Positions 1-7,423 of a DNA stretch of 28,101 nucleotides are shown here, in pieces. A program made the translations under genes and the position numbers. The notes beneath the pieces were generated by a model. The model searched no databases. It saw nothing but the letters and a program-made list of their open reading frames with translations, and was not told the DNA's origin. The number at the start of each line of letters is the position of its first letter. Position 1 is the first letter of the stretch. The stretch is from UBA3940 sp964506005 (GTDB taxonomy: Bacteria; Chloroflexota; Anaerolineae; Aggregatilineales; UBA3940), in assembly GCA_964506005.1 (NCBI GenBank), contig CAZDLX010000032.1:1-28101 (forward strand), in the 5' to 3' direction.

Positions 1-2
1 CG

Positions 3-806
3 AGCGTTCTCGCCCGTCTCGACCATCCTAACTTACCTAAAGTATCCGATTTCTTTAACGAGGGCAACCGCTACTTCCTCGTCATGGATTTCGTGCCCGG
101 CACCGACCTGAGGCAGAAGATCGAGGAGGCGAAGAGCCGCGGCAAGTTCATTCCCGAGCGCCAGGTGCTCAACTGGGCCGCACAGCTCTGCGACGCGCTG
201 AGCTACCTGCACAACCAGGAGCCACCCGTCCTCCACCGCGACATCAAACCCGCAAATATCAAGCTCACGCCTGAAGGGGTCATCAAGCTGGTAGACTTCG
301 GCCTGGTCAAGCTGATGGTGCCGGACGATGCGCGCACGGTGACAATCTTACAGGGGCGGGGAACAGCCCTGTACACGCCTCTGGAGCAGTACGGGGGAGA
401 TACCGGGCACACAGAGCCGCGGTCGGACGTATACTCGCTCGGCGCGACTCTCTACCACCTGCTCACGAACGAGCCGCCCGCGGAAGCAAAGGCGCGCTTC
501 CTGCACCCTGCGAAGCTCACCTCTCCGCGTGCGGTCAATCCCGCTCTGAGCCTGCGCACCGAGCAGGCCGTACTCTGGGCGATGGCGATGCACCCCGACG
601 ATCGCCCCGCAAGCATCGACGTTTTCCGCGACGTCCTGCTCTCCACAAGCCCGCTCGGGTTGTGGCCCAACCGGGAGGAACACAGCCGGCTTGAGAGCGT
701 CGCGCCGATTAACCGGGTGCTCGCCGCTGCCGCGCTGGGGATGCTCGTCATTTCAATCCTCGCGACGATTTTCTCACCCACGCTGCCGGTGCTGCCGGTT
801 CCGTAA
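3..806 (+). CDS. Membrane-anchored Ser/Thr protein kinase (5' truncated by window edge)
   Basis: Hanks-type Ser/Thr kinase that would phosphorylate cytoplasmic proteins. The reading frame is open to the window edge, so the true start and the glycine-rich loop lie upstream. The first in-frame ATG (84) is internal, because the residues before it (HPNLPKV, then YFLVMDF with the hinge) are normal N-lobe kinase sequence. The catalytic loop HRDIKPANI, the metal-binding DFG (in VDFGLVK), a PLEQY version of the APE motif, SDVYSLGATLYHLLT of subdomain IX and the late DDRP arginine are all visible, so the kinase should be active. Near the C-terminus, a hydrophobic stretch (VLAAAALGMLVISILATIF) is a likely membrane anchor with only about ten residues after it; no PASTA or other sensor domain follows. 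The 3' end overlaps the convergent GH3 gene by 33 bp. The family call is secure; substrate and role are unknown. Confidence 0.93.
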   Translation, partial: SVLARLDHPNLPKVSDFFNEGNRYFLVMDFVPGTDLRQKIEEAKSRGKFIPERQVLNWAAQLCDALSYLHNQEPPVLHRDIKPANIKLTPEGVIKLVDFGLVKLMVPDDARTVTILQGRGTALYTPLEQYGGDTGHTEPRSDVYSLGATLYHLLTNEPPAEAKARFLHPAKLTSPRAVNPALSLRTEQAVLWAMAMHPDDRPASIDVFRDVLLSTSPLGLWPNREEHSRLESVAPINRVLAAAALGMLVISILATIFSPTLPVLPVP

Positions 807-3647
807 CGCCATCACGATCCAGTGATCCCACGCATAGATCGCACCGAAGGTTAGCAGCAGCCCGAGCAGCGCCCCACCCCACGTTGCGAAGCTCGCCCCC
901 CACCCATTCGGGACGGCGGCACGCCAGCCGCCAGCCCCCGGCAGCATGAGCGCATAGTAGGAGTACGCCAGCAGACCAAACACGACGGCTGGCAGCGCAA
1001 GCAGCAGCCCGTAGTTCAGGTCGTGGGTTGTCGTGCCGAACAGCAGAATGAGCCCCGCGATAATCAGCAGGCCAAGCACGGCCAGGAACAGGTCGCCAAA
1101 GTCGACATTGTTCACTTCCGCATCGGGCGGCTGAGTCGACTCGGTCTCCAGAGTGGGCGCCACTGCCGGTGTCGGCTCAGGCGTGGGCGGTTCGAGAGTG
1201 GGTGTCGGCGAGGGCGTCGGCGTGATATCGGGCGGCAGCACGTCGATCTCCGCGCTGCCCGTTTCGGATACCACGAGATACACGGTTTCCGAGCTGCGCG
1301 CCTCACCGCTCACCGCTGTAATACGCAGCTCGCCCGGCCCCTCGACGACCACCATGGACTCCGCAATGCCATCGTTCGTCTGCGCCTGGGTCGTCCGTAC
1401 GCCTTCGTCGGAGTAGTTCAGAATGAACTCGACCGTCGTACCATCCGGCACCGGGTGGCCGTTGTAGTCCTGGATGATGCCAGTCCGCAGGACGAGGGTG
1501 TCCCCTTGCTGGGCCGTTGACGGCATAGGGGTACCGTCCTGCACAACACCCTGAATGCTGTACGTCAGCGTAATCACCTGCGATCTGTCCGGGGACGTGG
1601 CGTCGAGAATCGAGTAGTCGATGGACGGCACCGAGACGGACGGCGCGCCCTGGGCCGGCAGTTCCTGGAACAGCGCACGTGCTGCGGTATCGACGAAGGG
1701 GGTGGTGTAGCCGTACAGGGCGTAGTAGGCTGTGAGCTTGCTGACCTCCGTCGAGTCGAGATAGTACGGCGCGCCCATCGCAAAGGCGACGACCCGCGCA
1801 TTCGGATTTGCCCGCGGGTCTGCTAGGAAGCGCCGGACCACCTGCGCCCCCGGGACATCCGGATCCAGGTCGTGCATCACGAACACGATCCAGTCGGCAG
1901 CGGAGAGGGCTACGCCAAGCGGGTCCACGCCTTGCTCGCCATCCTCACTCTCCTGAGGCTGCGGGCCAAACTGGAGGTAGTTCGCAAGCTCCTCAAGGCT
2001 AAAGGCGGACACTGTCCCCGCGTTGACGATCCCGGTCGCCTGCGGGCCGTACAACTGCAGGATCGAGGTGCGCAGCGCATCCACGGGGATGAGTGGGCTC
2101 TCGTCGCAGTCGGGGCACTGCCGTGCCGGGCGCGTGTCTGTGAAAATGATGATCTGCTCGCCCCGCTCAGGTGCGGTGAGCAGATCCGGCGCGGGTTCCA
2201 GCAGCGACAGCGCGCTCCGGGCGATGTTGCGCGTCAGGTTGCCTGCTTCTCCTACATTCTGCAACGCTGCTTCATCCGCCATGACGCTGCTCAGGGCGAA
2301 GTCGCCATACAGGTCCAGCTTCTTGCGAAGCACGCGGCGCACTGACGTGTCCACCTGTTCACGGAAGGCCGGGTCCGCCTCGTACTGCTGCACGAAGAAG
2401 TCGATGGTATCGATGATCGTCGAGGTCTGGTCTGTCCGCGGATTGCTGCCAAAGTTCCCCAGATACAGAATGTCGTTGCCTGCGCTGAACGCATCCCGGG
2501 CAATGCTGCGCGCCGGAAAGATCCCTTCGGATTGGGAGTAATAGCGGCGCACGCCCTCCAGGCCCAGTGCATCAGTGATTAACAGCCCGCCGTCGGCTCG
2601 CCACTGCGACACCGCTTGATGCGACATCAGGCCCGGCAGTGCGACCGGGTCGAGGCTGATCGGCTTCGTCGTTGCACGCAGGTTGTCGCCCTGAAAGCCC
2701 TGGTAGCGGATATGCCCGACGAGCAGGCCATCCGCTGCTGCCACTGGGTCAGATACCATGCCCGTCACGGCGTAGAACGGCCGAAGGTCAACCTGGGCGA
2801 GCTGGTCCAGCGAGCGGCGCACGGTGGGGATTTCGTCCGAAGCCAGCCGGTCCGCCCCGCCGTAGCCGGGAAAGTGCCTCGGCACGACGGCCAGCCGCCC
2901 TGCACTGCCCTCGTGGGCCCCTCGAACGTACGCCGACGTCATCTCCGAAACCCAGGCAGGCTCGCCGCCGAACACACGCGCACCGAGATCGCCGGGCGCG
3001 GTCGGCTGGGGCGTCTCCATAACGTCCGCCACAGGGCCAAGCAGCAGGTTGATGCCCAGCGCGCTCAGTTCCTGGCCCACAACCACACCCGTCGCCTCGG
3101 CGTAGTCGGGGCGCCACGTCGCGCCAACCGCCATATTGCTGGGGAGCTCGGTCATACCCGAGAGCAGGCTGAGGTGCGGCCATGCGCTGCCCTCGTGTTC
3201 GGTTGCGATGAACAGGGGTACGTAGTCGGGCGGTGTGATCAGGGGCGGGGACTGCGTCTCGGCCAGCTCGTCGTCTTCAGGATCTTCCACGCCCTCGGGC
3301 AGGGTCGCGCGGAGCGCAGCAAGCTGCTGGAGCCGCGTCGTAAGCTGGTAAACCTGTCTCGGCAGATCGTCGCTGTCGGTGAAGTTGCCGTTCTCATGCA
3401 GCAGAACGACGCCGCCCACATGGTACTCACTGATCAGCCGGCCAACGTCGGAATCGGGGCCGATGTCTGTGCCGAAATAAGTGACGAGGAACAACTGGCC
3501 GACGCGTTCGGCTGGCTCCATGCCTGCCAGAATAGCCTCTACCTGCGGATCAAGCCCCGTCTGCTGAACCGGCTGATTCGGCGGTATGAGGTTTCCAGGC
3601 AGCAGCAGCAAGCTGAGAAGGAATGAGACACTGAGCAGACGTCGCAT
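774..3647 (-). CDS. Secreted/membrane-anchored GH3-like protein with degenerate catalytic dyad
   Basis: A 957-residue protein. It has an N-terminal signal peptide (MRRLLSVSFLLSLLLLPG) and then a glycoside hydrolase family 3 barrel of the beta-N-acetylhexosaminidase (NagZ) type, about residues 30-450. The motifs ATEHEG, NLLLGPVADV and ITDALGLEG are present, the last carrying the expected nucleophile Asp359. The substrate loop KHFPGHG reads RHFPGYG (257-263), and the Asp-x-His dyad that normally follows reads Leu268-Ala-Ser270. After a GH3 C-terminal-like region come an Ig-like module (VPDGTTVEFILNY), a Pro/Thr linker (TPTPSPTPTLEPPTPEPTP) and three hydrophobic segments near the C-terminus, so the protein is probably held in the membrane with the barrel outside. 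The start has a plausible promoter upstream (3687-3716) but a weak ribosome site. The family is clear; hydrolase activity is doubtful because of the missing dyad. Confidence 0.88.
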   Translation of the reverse strand: MRRLLSVSFLLSLLLLPGNLIPPNQPVQQTGLDPQVEAILAGMEPAERVGQLFLVTYFGTDIGPDSDVGRLISEYHVGGVVLLHENGNFTDSDDLPRQVYQLTTRLQQLAALRATLPEGVEDPEDDELAETQSPPLITPPDYVPLFIATEHEGSAWPHLSLLSGMTELPSNMAVGATWRPDYAEATGVVVGQELSALGINLLLGPVADVMETPQPTAPGDLGARVFGGEPAWVSEMTSAYVRGAHEGSAGRLAVVPRHFPGYGGADRLASDEIPTVRRSLDQLAQVDLRPFYAVTGMVSDPVAAADGLLVGHIRYQGFQGDNLRATTKPISLDPVALPGLMSHQAVSQWRADGGLLITDALGLEGVRRYYSQSEGIFPARSIARDAFSAGNDILYLGNFGSNPRTDQTSTIIDTIDFFVQQYEADPAFREQVDTSVRRVLRKKLDLYGDFALSSVMADEAALQNVGEAGNLTRNIARSALSLLEPAPDLLTAPERGEQIIIFTDTRPARQCPDCDESPLIPVDALRTSILQLYGPQATGIVNAGTVSAFSLEELANYLQFGPQPQESEDGEQGVDPLGVALSAADWIVFVMHDLDPDVPGAQVVRRFLADPRANPNARVVAFAMGAPYYLDSTEVSKLTAYYALYGYTTPFVDTAARALFQELPAQGAPSVSVPSIDYSILDATSPDRSQVITLTYSIQGVVQDGTPMPSTAQQGDTLVLRTGIIQDYNGHPVPDGTTVEFILNYSDEGVRTTQAQTNDGIAESMVVVEGPGELRITAVSGEARSSETVYLVVSETGSAEIDVLPPDITPTPSPTPTLEPPTPEPTPAVAPTLETESTQPPDAEVNNVDFGDLFLAVLGLLIIAGLILLFGTTTHDLNYGLLLALPAVVFGLLAYSYYALMLPGAGGWRAAVPNGWGASFATWGGALLGLLLTFGAIYAWDHWIVMALRNRQHRQRG

Positions 3648-3686
3648 CGGGACGGCGAGCCCTGACTACTAACGGGTACGCGGGGA

Positions 3687-3716
3687 AGTATACCGTCACG
3701 CTCAGAACAGCCGCAA
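3687..3716 (-). promoter_or_regulatory. Putative sigma70-type promoter for the GH3-like gene
   Basis: Reading the minus strand, TTGCGG (3711-3716) and TATACT (3687-3692) are separated by 18 bp, about 40 bp before the GH3 ATG. The -10 is 5/6 consensus, the -35 is 3/6. Confidence 0.5.
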
Positions 3717-3820
3717 GTCGCCCGGCGTAGGGTTGCCGTAGGGCAGGCGACGATTTCTCGTCCGATGCAAAGGTTAGGGCTGTGTTAGTCTATATGTGCG
3801 GACGCCTTCTTCTCCTCCTC

Positions 3821-3859
3821 AACGAAAAGTGTCGCCACCCTCTGGCGACATTTTTCGTT
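3821..3859. terminator. Two-way intrinsic terminator hairpin
   Basis: Arms 3821-3837 and 3843-3859 pair over 17 bp with a single G-T pair and a 5-nt loop. The core (GTGTCGCCA / TGGCGACAT) is flanked by AAAA on one side and TTTTT on the other, so both strands show a GC stem followed by a T tract. An outer pair (ACGCCTT 3802-3808 with AAGGCGT 3871-3877) could extend the structure. It lies about 30 bp after the stop of the DppC-like gene, so its main job is probably to end the minus-strand ABC transporter transcript before the GH3 gene. Confidence 0.85.
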
Positions 3860-3886
3860 GTAAGGGCAGGAAGGCGTTTTCTGCGT

Positions 3887-4690
3887 CTATCGTGCGCGCT
3901 CATGAGGCTGGCTGCTCCATGCCTGGCTTAGACCGATCACCGCCAGCACGGACAGCGTCAGCAGAAGCCCCGGCGGCAGCGCAATCCACGGCGCGACCCG
4001 GATGTAGGCCCGCCCTTCCCCGAGCAGGCGGCCCCACGTCGGCACAGACGGCGAGCCACTCACGCCGAGGAAGTCCAGCGCCGCCAGGTTCAAGAGCGAC
4101 CAGGCATAGATCAAAGTGGCGAAGGCCGCCAGCTCCCCGCCGATGTTGGGCAGAATGTGCTGCCGCATGAGCCACACCGGGCCGCCGCCAAGCGTCCGCG
4201 CTGCCTCGACGAACGGCCTGTTTCTCACCGACAGCACCGCTGCGCGCACAAGCCGGCTGTACACCGGCACCAGCGCCAGCCCTACGGCGAGCGCCGCTTG
4301 CCACAGGCCAACACGCAGGATCGCCACGATGGTCAGCGCCAGCAGCAGGCCGGGAAACGCCAGCACGACGTCATTGGCCCGCATCAGGAGCCAGTCGAGC
4401 CAGCCGCCCACCGTGCCGGCCACGACTCCCGTCAGCGCGGCCAACGTCAGTGCGACCACGCCGGCCACAGCAGCCGCACCCAGGGTGTTCCGCGCCCCCC
4501 ACACCGTGCGGCTGAATACGTCGCGGCCCAGATGGTCGGTACCGAGCGGGTGGCCATCGCCGGGCGGCTGGAGGGCGTCGCCCGCCGGAGCGCCGGCTGG
4601 CCCGCCGGGTGCAAGGACCGGCGCGGCGAGCGCCGCCCCTGCCATCATCAGCAAGACCGCCAGCCAGACGACGCGCAAAGCCCGCGTCAT
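3887..4690 (-). CDS. Peptide/nickel-type ABC transporter permease, DppC/OppC family
   Basis: A 267-residue inner-membrane permease subunit of a binding-protein-dependent importer. It has an N-terminal membrane segment (VVWLAVLLMMAGAALAAPVL), the HPLGTDHLGRDVFSR motif typical of OppC/DppC N-terminal regions, several further hydrophobic segments, and the cytoplasmic EAA loop (VEAARTLGGGPVWLMRQHILP) that docks on the ATPase. The ATG overlaps the stop of the upstream DppB-like gene by 4 bp (ATGA), implying translational coupling. It is the last gene of its operon and is followed by a strong terminator; no OppD or OppF ATPase gene follows. Substrate cannot be told from the permease: peptide, nickel or sugar are all possible within the family. 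Confidence 0.93.
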   Translation of the reverse strand: MTRALRVVWLAVLLMMAGAALAAPVLAPGGPAGAPAGDALQPPGDGHPLGTDHLGRDVFSRTVWGARNTLGAAAVAGVVALTLAALTGVVAGTVGGWLDWLLMRANDVVLAFPGLLLALTIVAILRVGLWQAALAVGLALVPVYSRLVRAAVLSVRNRPFVEAARTLGGGPVWLMRQHILPNIGGELAAFATLIYAWSLLNLAALDFLGVSGSPSVPTWGRLLGEGRAYIRVAPWIALPPGLLLTLSVLAVIGLSQAWSSQPHERAR

Positions 4691-5616
4691 GCGACTTCAC
4701 CCCGGATGCGCGGGTCGAGCCACGCCTTGGCAATGTCGGCGGCGAGGTTGAGCACGCCATACACTACAGCGGCCAGCACCACGATACCCTGCACGACGGG
4801 CAGGTCCTTGTCGAGCACGGCAAACAGCAGCAGCCGCCCGAGCCCCTGCCGCGAAAACACAATCTCTGTGACGACGGTCCCGCCGAGCAGGAAGCCGGAC
4901 TGGAGCGCGATGAGGTCCAGCGTCGGCAGCAGGCCGACGCGCAGGGCATGGCGGCTCAACACCTGCCAGCGGCGCAGACCCTTGGCGCGGGCCAGCAGCA
5001 GGAATGGCTCCTGCGCCACCGCGCGCACGCCTGCCTCGACCGTCCGGGCGAGTCCCGCCGAGGTGTTCAGCCCCACTGCCAGCGCCGGAAGCACAAGCTG
5101 CCCAGGCGTGCCCTGGCCTGTCGCCGGAAACAGGTCGAGCAGCACTGAGAACACCCAGATGAGCAGGGTCCCGCTGACCATAACCGGGACGGAAAGGAGC
5201 AAACCGGTAGCCCCACGGCTCACTTCTCCGAGCCAGGTTTCCTCGCCCAGCGCCGCCCCCAGCCCGAGCCCTCCACCGACGACGACCGCCACCCCGAGCC
5301 CGGCCACAGCCAGCGCGAGCGTGGGTGCGAACTGCCCCGCGATGAGCTCTCCAACCCCCTGTCCGAGCGACCACGAGACGCCCAGATCGCCGCCAGCCAG
5401 CCCGCCGATATACCGCAAGTAACGCATGCCCAGCGGGTCGTTCAGGCCAAGCGCTTCCCGCCGTCGTTCGAGCACGTCTTCCGAGGCTGTGCTTTGTGCC
5501 AGTGCCGCCTCAGCCGGATCGCCGGGGATGATGTTCGCCGCGAAGAAGACGAGAGTCACCGCGGCCCACAGCGAGAGCAGCACCCCGGCCAGCCGCCAGG
5601 CGATGAAGCGGATCAC
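4687..5616 (-). CDS. Peptide/nickel-type ABC transporter permease, DppB/OppB family
   Basis: A 309-residue inner-membrane permease. The N-terminus (RLAGVLLSLWAAVTLVFFA followed by NIIPGDPAEA) is the hallmark of the OppB/DppB subgroup. GLNDPLGMRYLRYIGGLAGGDLG follows in the family's usual place, and about six membrane segments can be counted. The EAA-type loop appears as LARAKGLRRWQVLSRHALR. The gene starts 12 bp after the binding-protein stop codon and overlaps the DppC-like start by 4 bp. It should pair with the DppC-like protein to form the membrane channel. Family assignment is secure; the transported solute is unknown. Confidence 0.94.
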   Translation of the reverse strand: MIRFIAWRLAGVLLSLWAAVTLVFFAANIIPGDPAEAALAQSTASEDVLERRREALGLNDPLGMRYLRYIGGLAGGDLGVSWSLGQGVGELIAGQFAPTLALAVAGLGVAVVVGGGLGLGAALGEETWLGEVSRGATGLLLSVPVMVSGTLLIWVFSVLLDLFPATGQGTPGQLVLPALAVGLNTSAGLARTVEAGVRAVAQEPFLLLARAKGLRRWQVLSRHALRVGLLPTLDLIALQSGFLLGGTVVTEIVFSRQGLGRLLLFAVLDKDLPVVQGIVVLAAVVYGVLNLAADIAKAWLDPRIRGEVA

Positions 5617-5628
5617 GGGCGGCGCTGC

Positions 5629-7257
5629 CTAGGGCTCCACAGATTCCAGGGTCAGATCGGTGAGATATGGGAACCAGCCCTGCGCGTCGAAGTGCAGGCC
5701 GATTACCTCGGGCCGGTATCCATTGAGGTTGACCGGCTCGCGCAGCGGCAGAACGAGTGCCTGCTCCATGATCCGGGCCTGGGCTTGCGAGTACAGGGTC
5801 GCCCGCTCTGTCTCATCCATCGACGCCTGGGCGGCGAGGAGCCACGCATCCAGCTCGCCATCGGCATGGCGTGACCAGTTGCGGCTGCCCGTCGAGAGGT
5901 ACGAGGGGTTGATAACAACCGGATCCAGGTTGGAGAAGTTCAGGCCAATAGCGTTGTATTCGCCCTGGCCCGCCGTCTCTGCCAGCATGGGGAACGACGC
6001 GACCTGCTGGATCCGCACCTGCACGCTCAACGTCGACTCCCACTGATTCTCAACAAGCTGGGCTGCTTCCGGGAACAGCCCCCACGGCGGCACCACCACG
6101 ACGATCTCAAGCGGGGTGCCGTTCTCATCGCGCCAGCCGTCGCCGTCGCTGTCCGTCCAGCCTGTCGAGTCAAAGAGGGTGTTTGCCTGCGCGGGGTCAT
6201 AGGGGTACTGTGACTGCACCGCCGGTTCGTAGTACAGCGTGGTCTCAGACAGCGGCCCGTAAGCCGGGGGCGAGTAACCCTGATACAGCGACTGGCTGAT
6301 CGCCTGCCGGTCCGTCGCCAGGATCAGTGCCTGGCGCACGGCGTGGCTGCTCGTCGGTGCCCGGTTCGTATTTAGAATGAGCTCCAGCGGCTGGCCGGGG
6401 ACGGTCACTTCTTCGAGTTCGATGACGCCGTCGGCAGAGAGCTGGCGCGCATCGGTGGGCAGCAGCTCGCCCATGATGTCGGCTTCGCCGCTCTCAAGAG
6501 CCAGCGCGCGCGCCGCCGGGTCCGTAAAGAAGCGGAACACCACGCGCTCGATCTCAGGCGGCCCCTGATTCTCGACAACGGACGGTGCCCAGGCGTAATC
6601 GGGGTTGCGCTCCAGCACGAGCCGGTCGTTGACCACGTACTCGACAAAGCGGTAAGGCCCCGTGCCGACCTGGTGGAACTGGTAGGTCGCCGTGTCGTAC
6701 TGCTGCAGCGCAGCTGGCGACGCGATGCCCAGATATGGCTGGCTCAGACCATCGAGCAGTGGCGCGAACGGTTCGCTCAGGTTGAAGCGCACGGTGAATT
6801 CGTCGACAACTTCGACACTTTGCACCGGGCCGATCAGCCCTGCCGCCTTGAGCGAGTTCGCGTCGTCTGACAGGATGCGCTCGATGTTCACGCGGACGGC
6901 GTCGGCGTTGAACGGCGTTCCGTCGTGAAAGGTAACGTCGTCGCGCAGCGTGAAGGTGTACGTCAGGCCGTCGTCGCCGATCTCCCACCCGGACGCCAGC
7001 CCCGGTACGAACTCCAGCGTATCGGCGTCGCGGTACACGAGCGTGTCGTAGATGTTGCGCAGAGGGATGCCAAGCTCTGAGCTGGCATGGATGTGCGGGT
7101 CAATACCGGAAGGTACCAGCGTCAGGCCGTACGTGATCTCAGAGGTGCCTTCTGCGCCAGCCCTCTGCCCCGCACAGCCGGCGACCAGCAGGCTGATAGC
7201 TACGACGAGCAGCGCAGGCAACCACCACCAGCGCGACGACCCCTTCAATTCCAGCAT
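5629..7257 (-). CDS. ABC transporter substrate-binding lipoprotein, SBP family 5
   Basis: A 542-residue extracytoplasmic solute receptor. The N-terminus has a charged stretch, a hydrophobic core and the lipobox LVAGC with the lipidated cysteine at residue 28. The mature part shows the SBP_bac_5 pattern: NIYDTLVYRDADTLEFVPGL, LASGWEIGDDGLTYTFTLRD, VTFHDGTPFNADAV, then VGTGPYRFVEY and the C-terminal lobe. The family binds peptides, nickel, opines or oligosaccharides. Start choice is firm: AGGAGA sits 5 bases before the ATG, with a good promoter upstream. It is first in a three-gene operon with the two permeases. There are no ATPase genes in this operon, so they must be supplied from elsewhere. 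Confidence 0.94.
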   Translation of the reverse strand: MLELKGSSRWWWLPALLVVAISLLVAGCAGQRAGAEGTSEITYGLTLVPSGIDPHIHASSELGIPLRNIYDTLVYRDADTLEFVPGLASGWEIGDDGLTYTFTLRDDVTFHDGTPFNADAVRVNIERILSDDANSLKAAGLIGPVQSVEVVDEFTVRFNLSEPFAPLLDGLSQPYLGIASPAALQQYDTATYQFHQVGTGPYRFVEYVVNDRLVLERNPDYAWAPSVVENQGPPEIERVVFRFFTDPAARALALESGEADIMGELLPTDARQLSADGVIELEEVTVPGQPLELILNTNRAPTSSHAVRQALILATDRQAISQSLYQGYSPPAYGPLSETTLYYEPAVQSQYPYDPAQANTLFDSTGWTDSDGDGWRDENGTPLEIVVVVPPWGLFPEAAQLVENQWESTLSVQVRIQQVASFPMLAETAGQGEYNAIGLNFSNLDPVVINPSYLSTGSRNWSRHADGELDAWLLAAQASMDETERATLYSQAQARIMEQALVLPLREPVNLNGYRPEVIGLHFDAQGWFPYLTDLTLESVEP

Positions 7258-7312
7258 CGATTCTCCTGTTCAACCTGGTATGTGACACAACGCCTTCCTC
7301 GGGCCGGTGCAG

Positions 7313-7341
7313 ATTATAAGGCAGCGTAAGGGTCGCGACAA
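7313..7341 (-). promoter_or_regulatory. Promoter of the ABC importer operon
   Basis: On the minus strand, TTGTCG (7336-7341) and a perfect TATAAT (7313-7318) are spaced by 17 bp, about 55 bp before the binding-protein ATG. It is divergent to the promoter at 7388-7416. Confidence 0.7.
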
Positions 7342-7387
7342 CAGCGGGGCGTCTGGGCCGCATGTACTTACCATACCGTAGGCCACG

Positions 7388-7416
7388 TTGAAAGGAAATG
7401 GTGGGGGCGGTACAAT
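7388..7416 (+). promoter_or_regulatory. Promoter of the zinc-finger/PrsW-like operon, apparently leaderless
   Basis: TTGAAA (7388-7393), a 17-bp spacer and TACAAT (7411-7416) make a near-consensus sigma70-type promoter. The expected transcription start, about 7 bases past the -10, falls on or next to the ATG at 7424, which predicts a leaderless message. The -10 overlaps an alternative ATG at 7415, making that start unlikely if this promoter is used. Confidence 0.65.
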
Positions 7417-7423
7417 GGCGCGC

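Noticed and set aside
1150..1215. Repeated GTGGGCG/GGTGTCGG-type units as a DNA repeat or CRISPR-like array
   Set aside because: They encode the Thr-Pro linker of the GH3-like protein; the repeats are codon-level, irregular and without spacers.
2616..3626. Long plus-strand open frame (336 codons) opposite the GH3 gene
   Set aside because: Shadow of the GH3 frame; Arg-rich, no recognisable domain and no ribosome site.
4157..5422. Long plus-strand open frame (421 codons) opposite the two ABC permease genes
   Set aside because: It is antisense to two clear permease genes; its product is Arg/Pro/Ser-rich without any family motif, as expected for a shadow frame in GC-rich DNA.
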